DNA from: JAAYAY01 sp964563135
Lineage (GTDB): Bacteria; Planctomycetota; Planctomycetia; Pirellulales; Thermoguttaceae
Reading direction: 5' to 3'
DNA length: 64,000 nucleotides
Assembly: GCA_964563135.1 (NCBI GenBank)
Contig: CAZLWV010000016.1
Coordinates: forward strand, 1-64,000
Part shown: piece by piece, positions 25,100 to 34,594 of the stretch
Numbering within the stretch: the stretch's first letter is position 1
Layout: each line of letters begins with the position of its first letter
Notes under the pieces: model-generated
Seen by the model: only the letters and a program-made list of their open reading frames with translations
Databases searched by the model: none
What the model was told of the DNA's origin: nothing
Position numbers and translations under genes: made by a program

Positions 25100-26758
25100 A
25101 TGATGTATCACAATCCCAACTCGATCCGAACCGCGCTGGCCCTTCTCCTCCTGCTGCTGGGCACGGCAACCCTGTCGGGCCAGGAAGCAGACCTTCAGCG
25201 GGTGCTGGACGGCATGCCCCAGCCGTGGCGGCAGAAGATCCACCGCATCACGCCGGACGAATACGCCGAAACCGTTCATTACTGGGCCGAGAAACATCCC
25301 GAGATCCTGACCGTCGAGCAACTCGGAAAGAGCGGCAAGGACTTGCCGATCTTCCTGTTGCGGATCACCGACGCGCAAGTCCCCGACACCCGCAAGCAGG
25401 TCTGCCTGATCACCGCCCTTCATGGCGGCCCCGAGCGCTCGGGGAGCACGACCGCCCTGCACCTGGCCGAATGGCTTCTCGGCGATTCCCTCGAGGCCCT
25501 CGAGGTCCGCCGCCGCCAGCAGGTCCTCCTCATGCCGATCGTCAATCCCCACGCCTTCTTCCTCACCGACCGTTTTGGCAACGCCGCCGGCATCGATCCC
25601 TACACGAGCAGCACGCCGCAGAACTGGGACATGTCGACCCTCACCTTCCTGGCCGGCGACAAGGCCCCCGAGATCGCAGCTTTTCTGGCCGTCGTGGACC
25701 GCTACCGGCCGGAGGCCCACATCGATCTGCACGGCACGGGACTCCAGGAATACTCCCCTGAGCAGCTCGGCGATCGCTGCCGCTACCAGGGGCAGACGAT
25801 GTTCGAAATCACCGGCTCGGCCTACTCCAACTACACCCTGCGCCCCTGGGACTGGCGGATCACCGAAGCGATGATCGACGCCGGACTCCGGTCCGGCTAC
25901 CCTTCCGACCGTTTTGAGGCCGACGCCCAACGCCTGTTCTGGGGCCCCGCCGTCCAGTCCCAGGCGGATCGGTTCTGGTTGGGACGCCCCAACTTCTACA
26001 CGGCCCAGTACGCGTATGTAAAGTACCACACGCTCCTGGCAACGCTCGAGGTCGGCTGGGAGGAGAGCGGCGTGGCCCGCACTCGCGGCCTCCTGGAAAT
26101 CGGCAACAGAAGCTGGCATGGCCAGCCCGTCTGCGGCTACCCGGTAGACCGTGTGGCATCCTTTGTGGGCCACTTCACCACCGCCTGGGGAACGACCGCC
26201 GAACAGCGGCGCAACAGCCGAGTGGAACTCTGGGGCCAGCAGGGCCGGTTCAGTCAGGCCATCCTCTACCCGCAGACCGACGGGCGAGACAGCTACATCG
26301 TCGCCCTCGACGGCAAAGCAGCCGCCTGCCTCGATCGCGACCCCGACCAGTTCCTCGATCGAATCGCAAAGCTCCCCGGCATCGATGCCAAGGCCATCGC
26401 AACGTTCGTCCATGCGGGGCCCGAGATCCAACTGGCCATCGCCCAGACAGCCGCCGGCCAGGAGCAGATGTCCCTCAAACACGGTATCGGTCTCTGTCTC
26501 CGCCTCCCCTACCGCGATCCCAATCTCCTCGATCTGCGGCTCAACGGGCACCGCCTCCAGCCGAGCTCGACCGACGGTTTCGAGTCGTGGTTTGCCGACG
26601 GCTACACCCACGTGCAGATCCACGTTCCCCCGGAAAAGGCCGCGGGAATGTCGCTGCTTATTGCCACATGTGCCTACGTTCCCGACGTGCCCCGCCAGTA
26701 CGGCTGGCAGCCGCCGGCAGAAGTCACGCGGCGGCTTGAACGAGCCGCCCGCGATTAG
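25100..26758 (+). CDS. Secreted M14 family zinc carboxypeptidase
   Basis: A 552-aa protein with an N-terminal signal peptide (hydrophobic 'ALALLLLLLGTATLSG'). The zinc site follows M14 spacing: His and Glu in 'ALHGGPERSGS', and the third ligand His in 'EAHIDLHGTG'. The general base is probably the Glu in 'LATLEVGWEE'. Beyond residue ~390 is a C-terminal beta-rich extension. It probably trims peptides or cell-wall material outside the cytoplasm. It stands alone; the following 260 bp contain a dispersed-repeat copy. Confidence 0.85.
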   Translation: MMYHNPNSIRTALALLLLLLGTATLSGQEADLQRVLDGMPQPWRQKIHRITPDEYAETVHYWAEKHPEILTVEQLGKSGKDLPIFLLRITDAQVPDTRKQVCLITALHGGPERSGSTTALHLAEWLLGDSLEALEVRRRQQVLLMPIVNPHAFFLTDRFGNAAGIDPYTSSTPQNWDMSTLTFLAGDKAPEIAAFLAVVDRYRPEAHIDLHGTGLQEYSPEQLGDRCRYQGQTMFEITGSAYSNYTLRPWDWRITEAMIDAGLRSGYPSDRFEADAQRLFWGPAVQSQADRFWLGRPNFYTAQYAYVKYHTLLATLEVGWEESGVARTRGLLEIGNRSWHGQPVCGYPVDRVASFVGHFTTAWGTTAEQRRNSRVELWGQQGRFSQAILYPQTDGRDSYIVALDGKAAACLDRDPDQFLDRIAKLPGIDAKAIATFVHAGPEIQLAIAQTAAGQEQMSLKHGIGLCLRLPYRDPNLLDLRLNGHRLQPSSTDGFESWFADGYTHVQIHVPPEKAAGMSLLIATCAYVPDVPRQYGWQPPAEVTRRLERAARD

Positions 26759-26916
26759 TTGGAGCCACCGCTTCAGCGGTCGCCCCAGATTCGGAGAACA
26801 CCACGCCGCTTGCGCGACGCCCGGATTGCGGCAGATGGTCGCCGGTTGTTCCGGACTGCCGCAGGGGAACGCCGCTGATTCTGCTCTCCTCGCTCGCTGC
26901 GGCCCGGTAGCAGCGA

Positions 26917-27022
26917 GTGCTTTGTCACAGCTCAGTCTTGGAACCAACGGCGTAGAATCAGGCGACAAGCGCCGAGTCGTTCTGGAGTCTCGATGCCAGT
27001 TCTTGGCTGAAACAAAGAACTA
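26917..27022 (+). repeat. Dispersed repeat, copy 3
   Basis: About 106 bp between convergent genes. It shares 'tgtcacagct', 'ggcgtagaatcaggcgacaa', 'gtctcgatgcca' and 'aacaaagaac' with the copies at 966-1246. Its right end reaches the stop codon of the NIF3 gene. The segment just left of it (26880-26917) may also match DNA next to copy 4. Confidence 0.75.
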
Positions 27023-27802
27023 GATAGTTCGCACTGGATCATACTCCGACCGGCTGGCCCAGGCGGTGATATCGGCAAACTCAGCCGAGAGAACCTCCGC
27101 CAGGCACTCCATGCCAAACCGTTCGCTGGCATAGTGGCCGGGGAGAATCAGGCCGATGTCGCAGGCCTCGGCTTCGAGATAGGTGTGATAGCGGGTCTCG
27201 CCCAGAAGCATCCCATCGCAATGGGCAGCCCGGGCATGCTCCAGCAACTCGCCCCCGGCCCCGCACGCCACCGCCATCAGGCGAATCGTCTTTTCGGGAT
27301 CGCCGACGATCTGGATCGTGGTCAGGTCGAGGAACTCTTTCACCATTTCGGCTACCTCGCCCAACGGCGCAGGCGTCTCGAACCAGCCGATCCGGCCAGC
27401 CCCGAACCCCTCCGGGCGGATAGCCAGGGGAAAAATGCCTCGCAGATCCAACCCGCGGGCCAGCCGCTGATTGATGCCGTTGGCGGCCGAATCATAGGCC
27501 GTGTGGGCACTGTAGACCGCCACCCGCGACTCGATCAGATCCAGCAGGATCCGGCCGCTGGGAACCTCGCATGTCAAGCGCCTGAGCGGATGGAACGGCA
27601 TCGGATGATGGCTGACCACCAGGTCGACCTGCCCCTCGATCGCCTCGAGGACCACGTTGGGGGTGATCGTCAGACAGGTCATCACCCGTCGAACCTGACG
27701 GCCGGGGTCTCCCACCAGCAGGCCCACATTGTCCCAATCCTCCGCCAGACCCAGCGGCGCAATTCGTTTGAGAAAACCCGTCACCATTTCCACGGTCAGC
27801 AT
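27020..27802 (-). CDS. NIF3-like dinuclear metal centre protein
   Basis: A 260-aa member of the NIF3/YbgI family. These proteins form toroidal hexamers with a two-metal site; their cellular role is still debated. Visible features are 'DWDNVGLLVGDP' near the start, the metal-binding 'VVSHHPMPFHPL' (~residues 62-73), 'VYSAHTAYDSA', and a C-terminal 'GHYASERFGME' that supplies further ligands. The length is normal for the short form without the inserted PII-like domain. 'gagaggctgaa' precedes the ATG. Confidence 0.9.
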   Translation of the reverse strand: MLTVEMVTGFLKRIAPLGLAEDWDNVGLLVGDPGRQVRRVMTCLTITPNVVLEAIEGQVDLVVSHHPMPFHPLRRLTCEVPSGRILLDLIESRVAVYSAHTAYDSAANGINQRLARGLDLRGIFPLAIRPEGFGAGRIGWFETPAPLGEVAEMVKEFLDLTTIQIVGDPEKTIRLMAVACGAGGELLEHARAAHCDGMLLGETRYHTYLEAEACDIGLILPGHYASERFGMECLAEVLSAEFADITAWASRSEYDPVRTI

Positions 27803-28415
27803 TTCAGCCTCTCCCTCGACCGGCCTCGCGAGAGCTCATCGGTTGGAAATCCCGCACATTTTTCCAATAAGTATAGGAAGATGGCTCCCGGCAACCAGAC
27901 CCGGAGGGCCTCTTCCGGCAATCGCGGCGAGTGCGGTGTCGACCCGCGGATTAGACAGTTTACGCAAGCTGGGAACCGCCCGCAGAACGTAAGGGGGGGA
28001 CCCCGTGAATCCACTTGTCAGCAGCCGTTCGTCACAACCCATTGTATAACCACTGTTTACGAACAGTGCCCCGCAGCAGCGAGAAGTCGTGCCAACGATC
28101 GAGGGGTGGTGCCTTCCGAGCACTAATCTTATAATTCCCGTGCGCCTTTGGCCGTGCCGAAAATAGACTGGATTCGCCTCCTTTGCGAACCCGAAACGGT
28201 CTTTGCGGCAGTCCCGCGACCCATCGCAACTTGGGGCCGGCACGCCGGGGTGCTTCAACAGCTCGTCTTCCGGATTCCTGAGCAAGTCATTGGTGCAGTT
28301 TTACCAGAGGTAGGAGATCGAGAGCCCCGGGAATATCGATGGGGTTGTTGACCGATAGCTTTTCCGTGCGCTTGCCTCGCCCGAAGTCCCCCGCACGACA
28401 ACTGGGAGGTGAAAA
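27803..28415. other. Intergenic region
   Basis: About 610 bp between divergent genes. It should hold both promoters. I see no gene, strong repeat or terminator. Confidence 0.45.
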
Positions 28416-29627
28416 ATGATCCAGTCATCAGGGAGCTTGAAGAGGAGAGGAGCGATGAATGCACCGCTGGAAATCCCCGAGGTGATCTGCGAATTCCCGG
28501 AAGCTCTCAAGCCGCTCCGGGAGCGGGTCCTCGCCAACTTGGTCATGATCGCCCAGATGCCGTCGCCCACGGGCGTGGAAACCGGCCGCGTGCGGTTCCT
28601 CCTCGACCGGTTCGCCGAGGCCGGGCTCGCCGACGCCGCGGCCGATGAGGCAGGAAACGCCGTCGGGCGTCTGGTGGGAAAACGTTCCGACCGCTCGATC
28701 CTTCTGGCCTCGCATCTGGACACGATCGTTCCCCCCGCCCAGGCCCGCGAGGTCGTGGTGGAGTCCGACCGCGTGCTCGGGCCGGGAATCGGCGACAACG
28801 CCCTGGGAGCCGCCGTCGTCTCCCTCATGCCCGCGATCCTCGATCACCTGCATCTCGAACTGGGCAGCGATCTGATCCTCCTCGGATCGGTCGGCGCCCT
28901 GGGCCACGGAAGCAGCGCCGGACTGGGCTTTTTCCTCGATCACCTCCCCTACCGCGTCGACTTCGGCATCTGCGTGGAGGGAATGGAGCTGGGGCGGGTC
29001 AACTATTTCTCGATCGGCACCGCCAGGGCCGATATTCTCTGCTCGGCCCGCGCTCAGCCTGAGGCGTCCCCGCTCTACGGATCCGAAAGTGCACTGGTTG
29101 TTTTGAACCATATCATCAATCGCATTCTCGGGATCGCCACCCCGGCACGCCCCTACACCCGCATCAACATGGGCAAGATGAATGCCGGTGTGAGCTACGA
29201 CGCCGTGCCCGAACATGCCGAACTGGGCCTGGAAATCGTCAGCCATTCCGACGAGATGCTCGAACAGATTTGCGAGCAGATCCGCGATATCGCCGGCGAA
29301 ATGTCGGCCCGCCATGCCATGGACGTCAGTTTCGACGTCTTCTATTCGACACAAGCCGGCGGAATCCCCTTCTCCCACCCGCTGGTCAAGAACGTCCTGG
29401 AAGTCATGCGGCAGTTGAACATCGAACCGGACCAGGGACACAGCCCTTCGGAACTCTCCGAACTGATCCGCCGCGGAATCCCGGCCGTCACCCTGGGACT
29501 GTCCCGCGGCCGAAAAGCCCGCAAGAAGGTACCGGATCACGTGCTGATCGATCCGATCCTGACGGGCGTCGCCCAGCTCGTCGGCGTCATCCTTGCCATC
29601 GACGAAGGCATCTGCGACGCCGCCTGA
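28416..29627 (+). CDS. M20/M28-type peptidase-like protein lacking the catalytic Glu pair
   Basis: A 403-aa cytosolic protein with the M20 layout. 'LLASHLDTIVP' gives the first zinc His/Asp and 'GPGIGDNALGAA' the bridging Asp. 'ICVEGMELG' gives a later Glu and 'PDHVLIDP' a late His. Where active members have a Glu-Glu pair, this one reads 'LLGSVGALGHGSSAGLG', so the general base appears lost. It may be a metal-binding non-enzyme or use another residue. The start at 28416 has 'gggaggtg' five bases upstream; a second ATG at 28455 also has a purine-rich site. It lies just before the gpgS operon. Confidence 0.7.
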   Translation: MIQSSGSLKRRGAMNAPLEIPEVICEFPEALKPLRERVLANLVMIAQMPSPTGVETGRVRFLLDRFAEAGLADAAADEAGNAVGRLVGKRSDRSILLASHLDTIVPPAQAREVVVESDRVLGPGIGDNALGAAVVSLMPAILDHLHLELGSDLILLGSVGALGHGSSAGLGFFLDHLPYRVDFGICVEGMELGRVNYFSIGTARADILCSARAQPEASPLYGSESALVVLNHIINRILGIATPARPYTRINMGKMNAGVSYDAVPEHAELGLEIVSHSDEMLEQICEQIRDIAGEMSARHAMDVSFDVFYSTQAGGIPFSHPLVKNVLEVMRQLNIEPDQGHSPSELSELIRRGIPAVTLGLSRGRKARKKVPDHVLIDPILTGVAQLVGVILAIDEGICDAA

Positions 29628-29718
29628 CGCGCTGTCATCCCCCGGTCGATCGGTCCGGGACCGGCAAACACCGTACGACCTCCGGGTACCCGCCCGGCGG
29701 TCGATGAGGAAACTGGGA

Positions 29719-30693
29719 ATGAACTGCGAAAAGTGGCTCCAGCAGCGGACCTTTCACCACTCGAACTTCTGGGATCTCAAGTGGCTGGTGGAAGAGAAGG
29801 AACGGCAGGGATTGAGCATCTCCCTCTGCCTCCCGGCGCTCAACGAAGAGAGAACCATCGGGCAGGAGATCGTCATCCTCAAGGCCGAACTGTTCGATCG
29901 CTATCGCCTGGTCGACGAGATCGCCGTCATCGATTCCGGAAGCACCGATCGGACTTGCGAGATCGCCGCCAGTTTCGGCGCCGACGTCTACAGCGCTGCC
30001 GAGCAGCTCCCCGAGGAAGGAGACCATCAAGGCAAGGGCGAAAACCTCTGGAAGGCGCTCTATCTCCTCAAAGGCGATATCCTCGTCTACGTCGATGCCG
30101 ATATCCGCAACATCCATCCCCGCTTCGTCTACGGGCTCGTTGGCCCGCTGATCCAGCACCCCGAAGTGCACTACGTGAAGGCCTTCTACGACCGCCCCAT
30201 CGCCTACTCGGGCCAGCTCCGCCCCACCGGCGGCGGCCGGGTGACCGAGATCCTCATCCGCCCCCTCTTCAGCCTCTTCTACCCCGAACTGGCCGCCATC
30301 CTCCAACCCCTTTCCGGCGAATATGCCGGCCGGCGCTCGATCCTCGAGCAGATCCCCTTTCCCATCGGCTACGGTGTCGAGACCGCGATGCTCATCGACA
30401 TCTACCGCAAGCTCGGGCTCAGCGCCTTCGCCCAGACCGACCTCGATCAACGCGTCCATCGCAACCAGGAAACCATCGCGCTGGGACGCATGGCCTTCGG
30501 CGTGCTGCGGACCTTCATGTCGCGTCTGGGACGCGATCAGAAACTGCAGTTCCATGAAATCCTCCCCAGCATCATGCGCCAGTACGAGGTCGGCGAAGGT
30601 GGCTATCGGCAGCTTCTTTACGAAATCGGAGAATTCGAGCGCAAGCCCATGATCGAGGTCCCGGCTTACCGCGAGAAGTTCCATAGCCCATGA
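29719..30693 (+). CDS. gpgS: Glucosyl-3-phosphoglycerate synthase
   Basis: A 324-aa GT81-type enzyme that joins glucose from an NDP-glucose donor to 3-phosphoglycerate. Family signatures are clear: 'CLPALNEERTIG', 'VIDSGSTDRTCEIA', 'GKGENLWKALYLLKGD', the metal-binding 'VYVDADIRNI', and 'ILQPLSGEYAGRR'. The ATG at 29719 has 'gagga' nine bases upstream; 29704 is a possible alternative. It overlaps the next transferase gene in an ATGA. The product would feed compatible-solute (glucosylglycerate or mannosylglucosylglycerate) synthesis. Confidence 0.9.
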   Translation: MNCEKWLQQRTFHHSNFWDLKWLVEEKERQGLSISLCLPALNEERTIGQEIVILKAELFDRYRLVDEIAVIDSGSTDRTCEIAASFGADVYSAAEQLPEEGDHQGKGENLWKALYLLKGDILVYVDADIRNIHPRFVYGLVGPLIQHPEVHYVKAFYDRPIAYSGQLRPTGGGRVTEILIRPLFSLFYPELAAILQPLSGEYAGRRSILEQIPFPIGYGVETAMLIDIYRKLGLSAFAQTDLDQRVHRNQETIALGRMAFGVLRTFMSRLGRDQKLQFHEILPSIMRQYEVGEGGYRQLLYEIGEFERKPMIEVPAYREKFHSP

Positions 30694-32225
30694 AGATCGT
30701 GATCGCCCACCACCACCTCAACCCCGGCGGCGTCACCCGCGTGATCGAGAACCAGCTCCTCGCCCTCGATCGCGCCGCCGGCCGGTGCGAGCGCCACGAG
30801 GCGATCATCCTCCACGGCGGCCGCTGCGATGGCTGGCCCCCAGGCCTCGCCGACCGGCTCCAGCAGATCCGCGTCCGGCTCCAGACGCTCCCGGAACTCG
30901 ATTACGACTCGCAGCAGACCTCTCTGCCCGGAGCGCTCCAGCGGCGATTCGTCGAAACTCTCCAGCAGGCGCGATTCTCACCGGCCGATACGATCGTTCA
31001 CCTCCACAACTACTCCATCGGCAAGAACACGAACCTTCCCCGCCTGGTATGGAGCCTGGCCGAACGGGGCTACTCTCTGCTCCTTCAGATTCACGATTTC
31101 GCCGAAGACGAGCGCCCAGGCAATTTCCAGCGTCTCGCCCAGGCAGCCGACGGTTTGCCCGACTGGCACGGGCGGCTCTACCCCCAGGCCCCCCACATTC
31201 ATTTCGCCGTGCTCAACGGCCGCGATCGCGACGTCCTCCTCGCGGCCGGTGCCGCCGCCGAACAGCTCCACCTTCTTCCCAATCCTGTGCTTCCTCTGGA
31301 GGACTTGCCCGACCGCGAGCAGGCGCGCCGCAGACTCCAGGCCCTCTTCGGCGTGCCGATCGATGCCCGGTTCGTCGTCTACCCGGTCCGAGGCATCCGT
31401 CGCAAGAACGTCGGCGAAGCCGTTCTCCACAGTCTCCTGGCGCCGGAAGGAACCTGCGTCGGCCTGACTCTGCCCCCCTTGGAACTCGCCGAGCGGACAC
31501 GCTACGAGGTCTGGAAGACCACAGTCGCTCGCGGGCAAGCACCTTTCCGGTTCGAAGTCGGCGGCGCCGGCGGGTTGACCTTCCCCGAGAACCTGGCGGC
31601 CTCCGACGCCGTCCTCACCACCAGCGTCGCCGAAGGCTTCGGCATGGTCTACCTCGAAACCTGGCTCGCCGCTCGCCCCCTCATGGGACGCGACCTTCCC
31701 GAAGTCACACGCGACTTCTCGGCGGTCGGCCTCGACTTGGGCCGGCTGGGACCCCGGCTCGAGGTTCCGACCGAATGGATCGACAAGCTGCGCTTGCGCC
31801 AGGCACTGCGGGAGTCCTTCCTGGCCATGCTCACCGCCTGCGGCCGATCCGAGCCTGCCGGCCTGACCCGGCAGATCGACGCGCAACTGCGCCGCGAAAC
31901 GATCGATTTCGGCGATCTCGACGAGACGCTTCAGATCGCCGTCATCGATCGCGTGGTCGTCGAACCGGCGGCCCGACTCGCCCTGCTCGACGCCAACCCG
32001 TGGATCGAGGCGGCTCATCAGACCGCCGATGCGGAACTCGTGCGCCGCAACGCCGAGGTGGCCAGCCGGGAATTCTCCCTCGAACCGAGCGGGGCCCGCC
32101 TGGCAGCCGTCTACCGCTGCGTCCTCAATTCACCCCGCGGCCGCCAGATCCAACCGCTCGCCTGCCCCGGTGCGATCCTCGATCGCTTCCTCGACTTCAC
32201 GCGCTTCCGCATGCTGCGAAACTGA
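30690..32225 (+). CDS. GT4-type glycosyltransferase, candidate mannosylglucosyl-3-phosphoglycerate synthase
   Basis: A 511-aa two-domain (GT-B) transferase. The first residues 'KIVIAHHHLNPGGVTRVIE' form the acceptor-side glycine loop, and 'TTSVAEGFGMVYLETWLA' is the GT4 donor-binding E-x7-E-like region. It is coupled to gpgS by a 4-bp overlap and followed by a HAD phosphatase. In planctomycetes and Petrotoga, MggA adds mannose to glucosyl-3-phosphoglycerate; this gene fits by place and fold, but the donor sugar is inferred. The ~110-residue C-terminal part is unassigned. Confidence 0.65.
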   Translation: MKIVIAHHHLNPGGVTRVIENQLLALDRAAGRCERHEAIILHGGRCDGWPPGLADRLQQIRVRLQTLPELDYDSQQTSLPGALQRRFVETLQQARFSPADTIVHLHNYSIGKNTNLPRLVWSLAERGYSLLLQIHDFAEDERPGNFQRLAQAADGLPDWHGRLYPQAPHIHFAVLNGRDRDVLLAAGAAAEQLHLLPNPVLPLEDLPDREQARRRLQALFGVPIDARFVVYPVRGIRRKNVGEAVLHSLLAPEGTCVGLTLPPLELAERTRYEVWKTTVARGQAPFRFEVGGAGGLTFPENLAASDAVLTTSVAEGFGMVYLETWLAARPLMGRDLPEVTRDFSAVGLDLGRLGPRLEVPTEWIDKLRLRQALRESFLAMLTACGRSEPAGLTRQIDAQLRRETIDFGDLDETLQIAVIDRVVVEPAARLALLDANPWIEAAHQTADAELVRRNAEVASREFSLEPSGARLAAVYRCVLNSPRGRQIQPLACPGAILDRFLDFTRFRMLRN

Positions 32226-32241
32226 CCCGCCCGAGGTGAGA

Positions 32242-33132
32242 ATGCCCGAAACACCCAGCGAGATCCTCCGCCGACTGAGCCGGTCGCTTGAGCCGATCCC
32301 CACCGGCTATCCAAGCCGGCTCGACAGACTCCCGGGCATCCGCGCGGTCCTGTTCGATATCTACGGCACCCTTCTGATCAGCGCCTGCGGCGATGTCGGC
32401 ACGGCCCGCCAGTCGGCTCGCGACGACGCGCTGGCCGAATCGCTCGCCGCCATCGGCCTGGCGCCCACCGGTCCGCTCCAGTCAGGGCTCAGGTACAGCT
32501 TCGAACTGATCCAACGCCGCCACGCGGAAGGCCGAAGCCGTGGGATCGACTATCCGGAGATCGATATTCTCGATATCTGGGCCACCGTCCTCGATCGCCT
32601 CCAGCACGACGGAGTCATTCCGCAAAGAAGCTGCGATACTGACGACCTGAAACGGCTGGCGGTCCATTACGAGGCCCGCACAAATCCCGTCTGGCCCATG
32701 CCCGGCGCGGCCGAGTGCCTTGCCGAGCTGGCAGCCGCCGGGTTGCTGTTGGGACTGGTCAGCAATGCCCAGTTCTACACCCGGGAGCTGTTTCCCGCGC
32801 TCTTGCTGCGTTCCACAGACGACTGCGGCTTCGCTGCCGATCTGCAGATCTACTCCTACGAACAAGGCTCTGCCAAGCCGGGCGAGGGCCTCTTCCGGCT
32901 GGCGGCCGAACGCCTGGCAACTAGAAAGATCACCCCAGGCCAGGCGCTCTGCGTGGGAAACGACCTCCTCAACGACATCGCCCCCGCCCAGCGTGTGGGG
33001 TTTCGAACGGCTCTCTTCGCCGGCGATGCACGAAGCCTGCGACTGGAGCCGGTCGACCGGAACGCCGCAAAGATCCGCCCCGATCTGGTCGTCACCCGGC
33101 TGCCGGAACTGAATCGTTGTCTTCTTGATTGA
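32242..33132 (+). CDS. HAD-superfamily phosphatase, candidate last step of the solute pathway
   Basis: A 296-aa HAD hydrolase. Motif I is 'VLFDIYGTLL', motif II Ser is in 'GLVSNAQF', motif III Lys is in 'SAKPGEGLF', and motif IV is 'VGNDLLNDIAPAQ'. A cap domain lies between motifs I and II. The residue two after the nucleophile Asp is Tyr, not the Asp of classical phosphatases, a variation also seen in dehalogenase-like members. 'gaggtgaga' precedes the ATG. By context it would dephosphorylate (mannosyl)glucosyl-3-phosphoglycerate (MggB/GpgP role). Confidence 0.65.
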   Translation: MPETPSEILRRLSRSLEPIPTGYPSRLDRLPGIRAVLFDIYGTLLISACGDVGTARQSARDDALAESLAAIGLAPTGPLQSGLRYSFELIQRRHAEGRSRGIDYPEIDILDIWATVLDRLQHDGVIPQRSCDTDDLKRLAVHYEARTNPVWPMPGAAECLAELAAAGLLLGLVSNAQFYTRELFPALLLRSTDDCGFAADLQIYSYEQGSAKPGEGLFRLAAERLATRKITPGQALCVGNDLLNDIAPAQRVGFRTALFAGDARSLRLEPVDRNAAKIRPDLVVTRLPELNRCLLD

Positions 33133-33392
33133 CCGGCGTCAGATCCCCCCAGGACGGCCACTTTCGCAGGGCAGAGATCGAACACGTTCTGGCCGTCATC
33201 CGCTGCCGGCTGACGGACCGTGGCGCCAACGAGAAACCGCTGCCCCCGTTTCCAGATTCAGTGCCAGGAGCCGAGCAGCTCTCCGCCTGGACCTCTTCGT
33301 GCCATGATCGGCTGGGGAACGCTTCGGGGCGCTGCCTCTCCAAAGAAACGGGGTGCCCGCCGGTCGCCCTCGTTTCACAATCCACGCAGGGC

Positions 33393-34409
33393 TCAATCGA
33401 GCAGCCGCACCCCGCTCCCGTTCTCCTCGGGCAAGATCACCCGTCCCTGCTCGATCCGTACCCCCGACGCCACGTCCTTGGCCAGCAGCAGGGCCCCGTC
33501 CATGTCCACGTAGTCCAGCATCGGCGTGAGCTGGGCGATCGCGGAAATCCCCACCGTCGATTCCGTCATGCAGCCCACCATCGTCTTCAGCCCCATCTTG
33601 CGGGCCGACTCGAGCATCCGCCTGGCAGGCGTCAGGCCGCCGCACTTGACCAGCTTCACGTTCACCCCGTGGAAACAGGCGGAACAGCGCACCACGTCCC
33701 CCTCGCGCTGGCAGCTCTCGTCGGCTATCACCGGCAGGGCCGATTCGGCATACACCCGCCGCATTCCCGCCCAGTTCTGCCGCGGCATGGGCTGCTCGAT
33801 GAACTCCACGCCCAGCTCCGCCAGGGCGGCGGAGTTGGCGATCGTCTGCTCGACCGTCCAGGCACAGTTGGCATCCACCCGGAAAACCGCATCGGTGTGC
33901 TTTCGCAGCTCGCGCACGATCTCGATGTCCCGGTCCGTGCCGAGCTTGATCTTGTAGATCGGCCAACCGGAAAACTCCTCCATCTTCTGCACCATCACCT
34001 CGAGCGTGTCGATCCCGATCGTGTAGTCGGTCACCGGCAGGCGGTCGGCATTCAGGCCCCACAGCTTCCACAGCGGGCGCCCCTGCAGCTTCCCCCACAG
34101 ATCCCAGGCGGCCAGATCCAGCGCGCACTGGGGAAACGACTTGGGCCCGAATTCCTGCTCGAGCTCGGCCCAGAGGGCCGTCGGCTCCGTGGCCCCTTTG
34201 GCCTCCAGGATCGGCCGCACCGACTCGAAATCGGCCATCATGTCCGGAATCGAGGCTCCGTAGAAGCTGTTCTCTCCCGCCTCCCCGTACCCGCAAACGC
34301 CGTCCTGCTCCAGTTCGACAATCAGCGTTCGGCTCACCGTCTGCGAACCGCGGGAGATCGTGAACGTGTGCCGGAGCGGCAGGTCAAATTGATGAACGCT
34401 GAGTTTCAT
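33393..34409 (-). CDS. Enolase-superfamily racemase/epimerase (DgcA or dipeptide epimerase-like)
   Basis: A 338-aa member of the muconate-lactonizing subgroup. The catalytic set is complete: 'YKIKLGTD' (KxK), metal ligands in 'FRVDANCAW', 'EFIEQPMP' and 'VIADESCQ', and the second base Lys in 'NVKLVKCGGL'. By sequence alone it would be an L-Ala-D/L-Glu epimerase. The DUF1611/DgcN-like gene upstream instead suggests N-acetyl-D-glutamate racemase (DgcA) in D-glutamate catabolism. The ATG at 34409 begins the conserved N-terminus; an upstream extension is not conserved-looking. Confidence 0.75.
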   Translation of the reverse strand: MKLSVHQFDLPLRHTFTISRGSQTVSRTLIVELEQDGVCGYGEAGENSFYGASIPDMMADFESVRPILEAKGATEPTALWAELEQEFGPKSFPQCALDLAAWDLWGKLQGRPLWKLWGLNADRLPVTDYTIGIDTLEVMVQKMEEFSGWPIYKIKLGTDRDIEIVRELRKHTDAVFRVDANCAWTVEQTIANSAALAELGVEFIEQPMPRQNWAGMRRVYAESALPVIADESCQREGDVVRCSACFHGVNVKLVKCGGLTPARRMLESARKMGLKTMVGCMTESTVGISAIAQLTPMLDYVDMDGALLLAKDVASGVRIEQGRVILPEENGSGVRLLD

Positions 34410-34594
34410 TCGAATGGTCCGCCTGCCTGAGAGATCCTGATTGAACGAAAGGGGGCCCACGCATGTCAACGTGAACGATCGGTAATCCTGCTAGCGGCTA
34501 AATCGGGTTGCGTGATTCCCAGAATGGGCCATCTCCTTCAGGCCGCCTCCCCAACGGTGGCGGCGGAGTCTGGATCTCTTGGAATCGTGCAAGT

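Noticed and set aside
25097..26968. A 623-codon minus-strand frame.
   Set aside because: It is antisense to the M14 carboxypeptidase, which has a signal peptide and zinc ligands.
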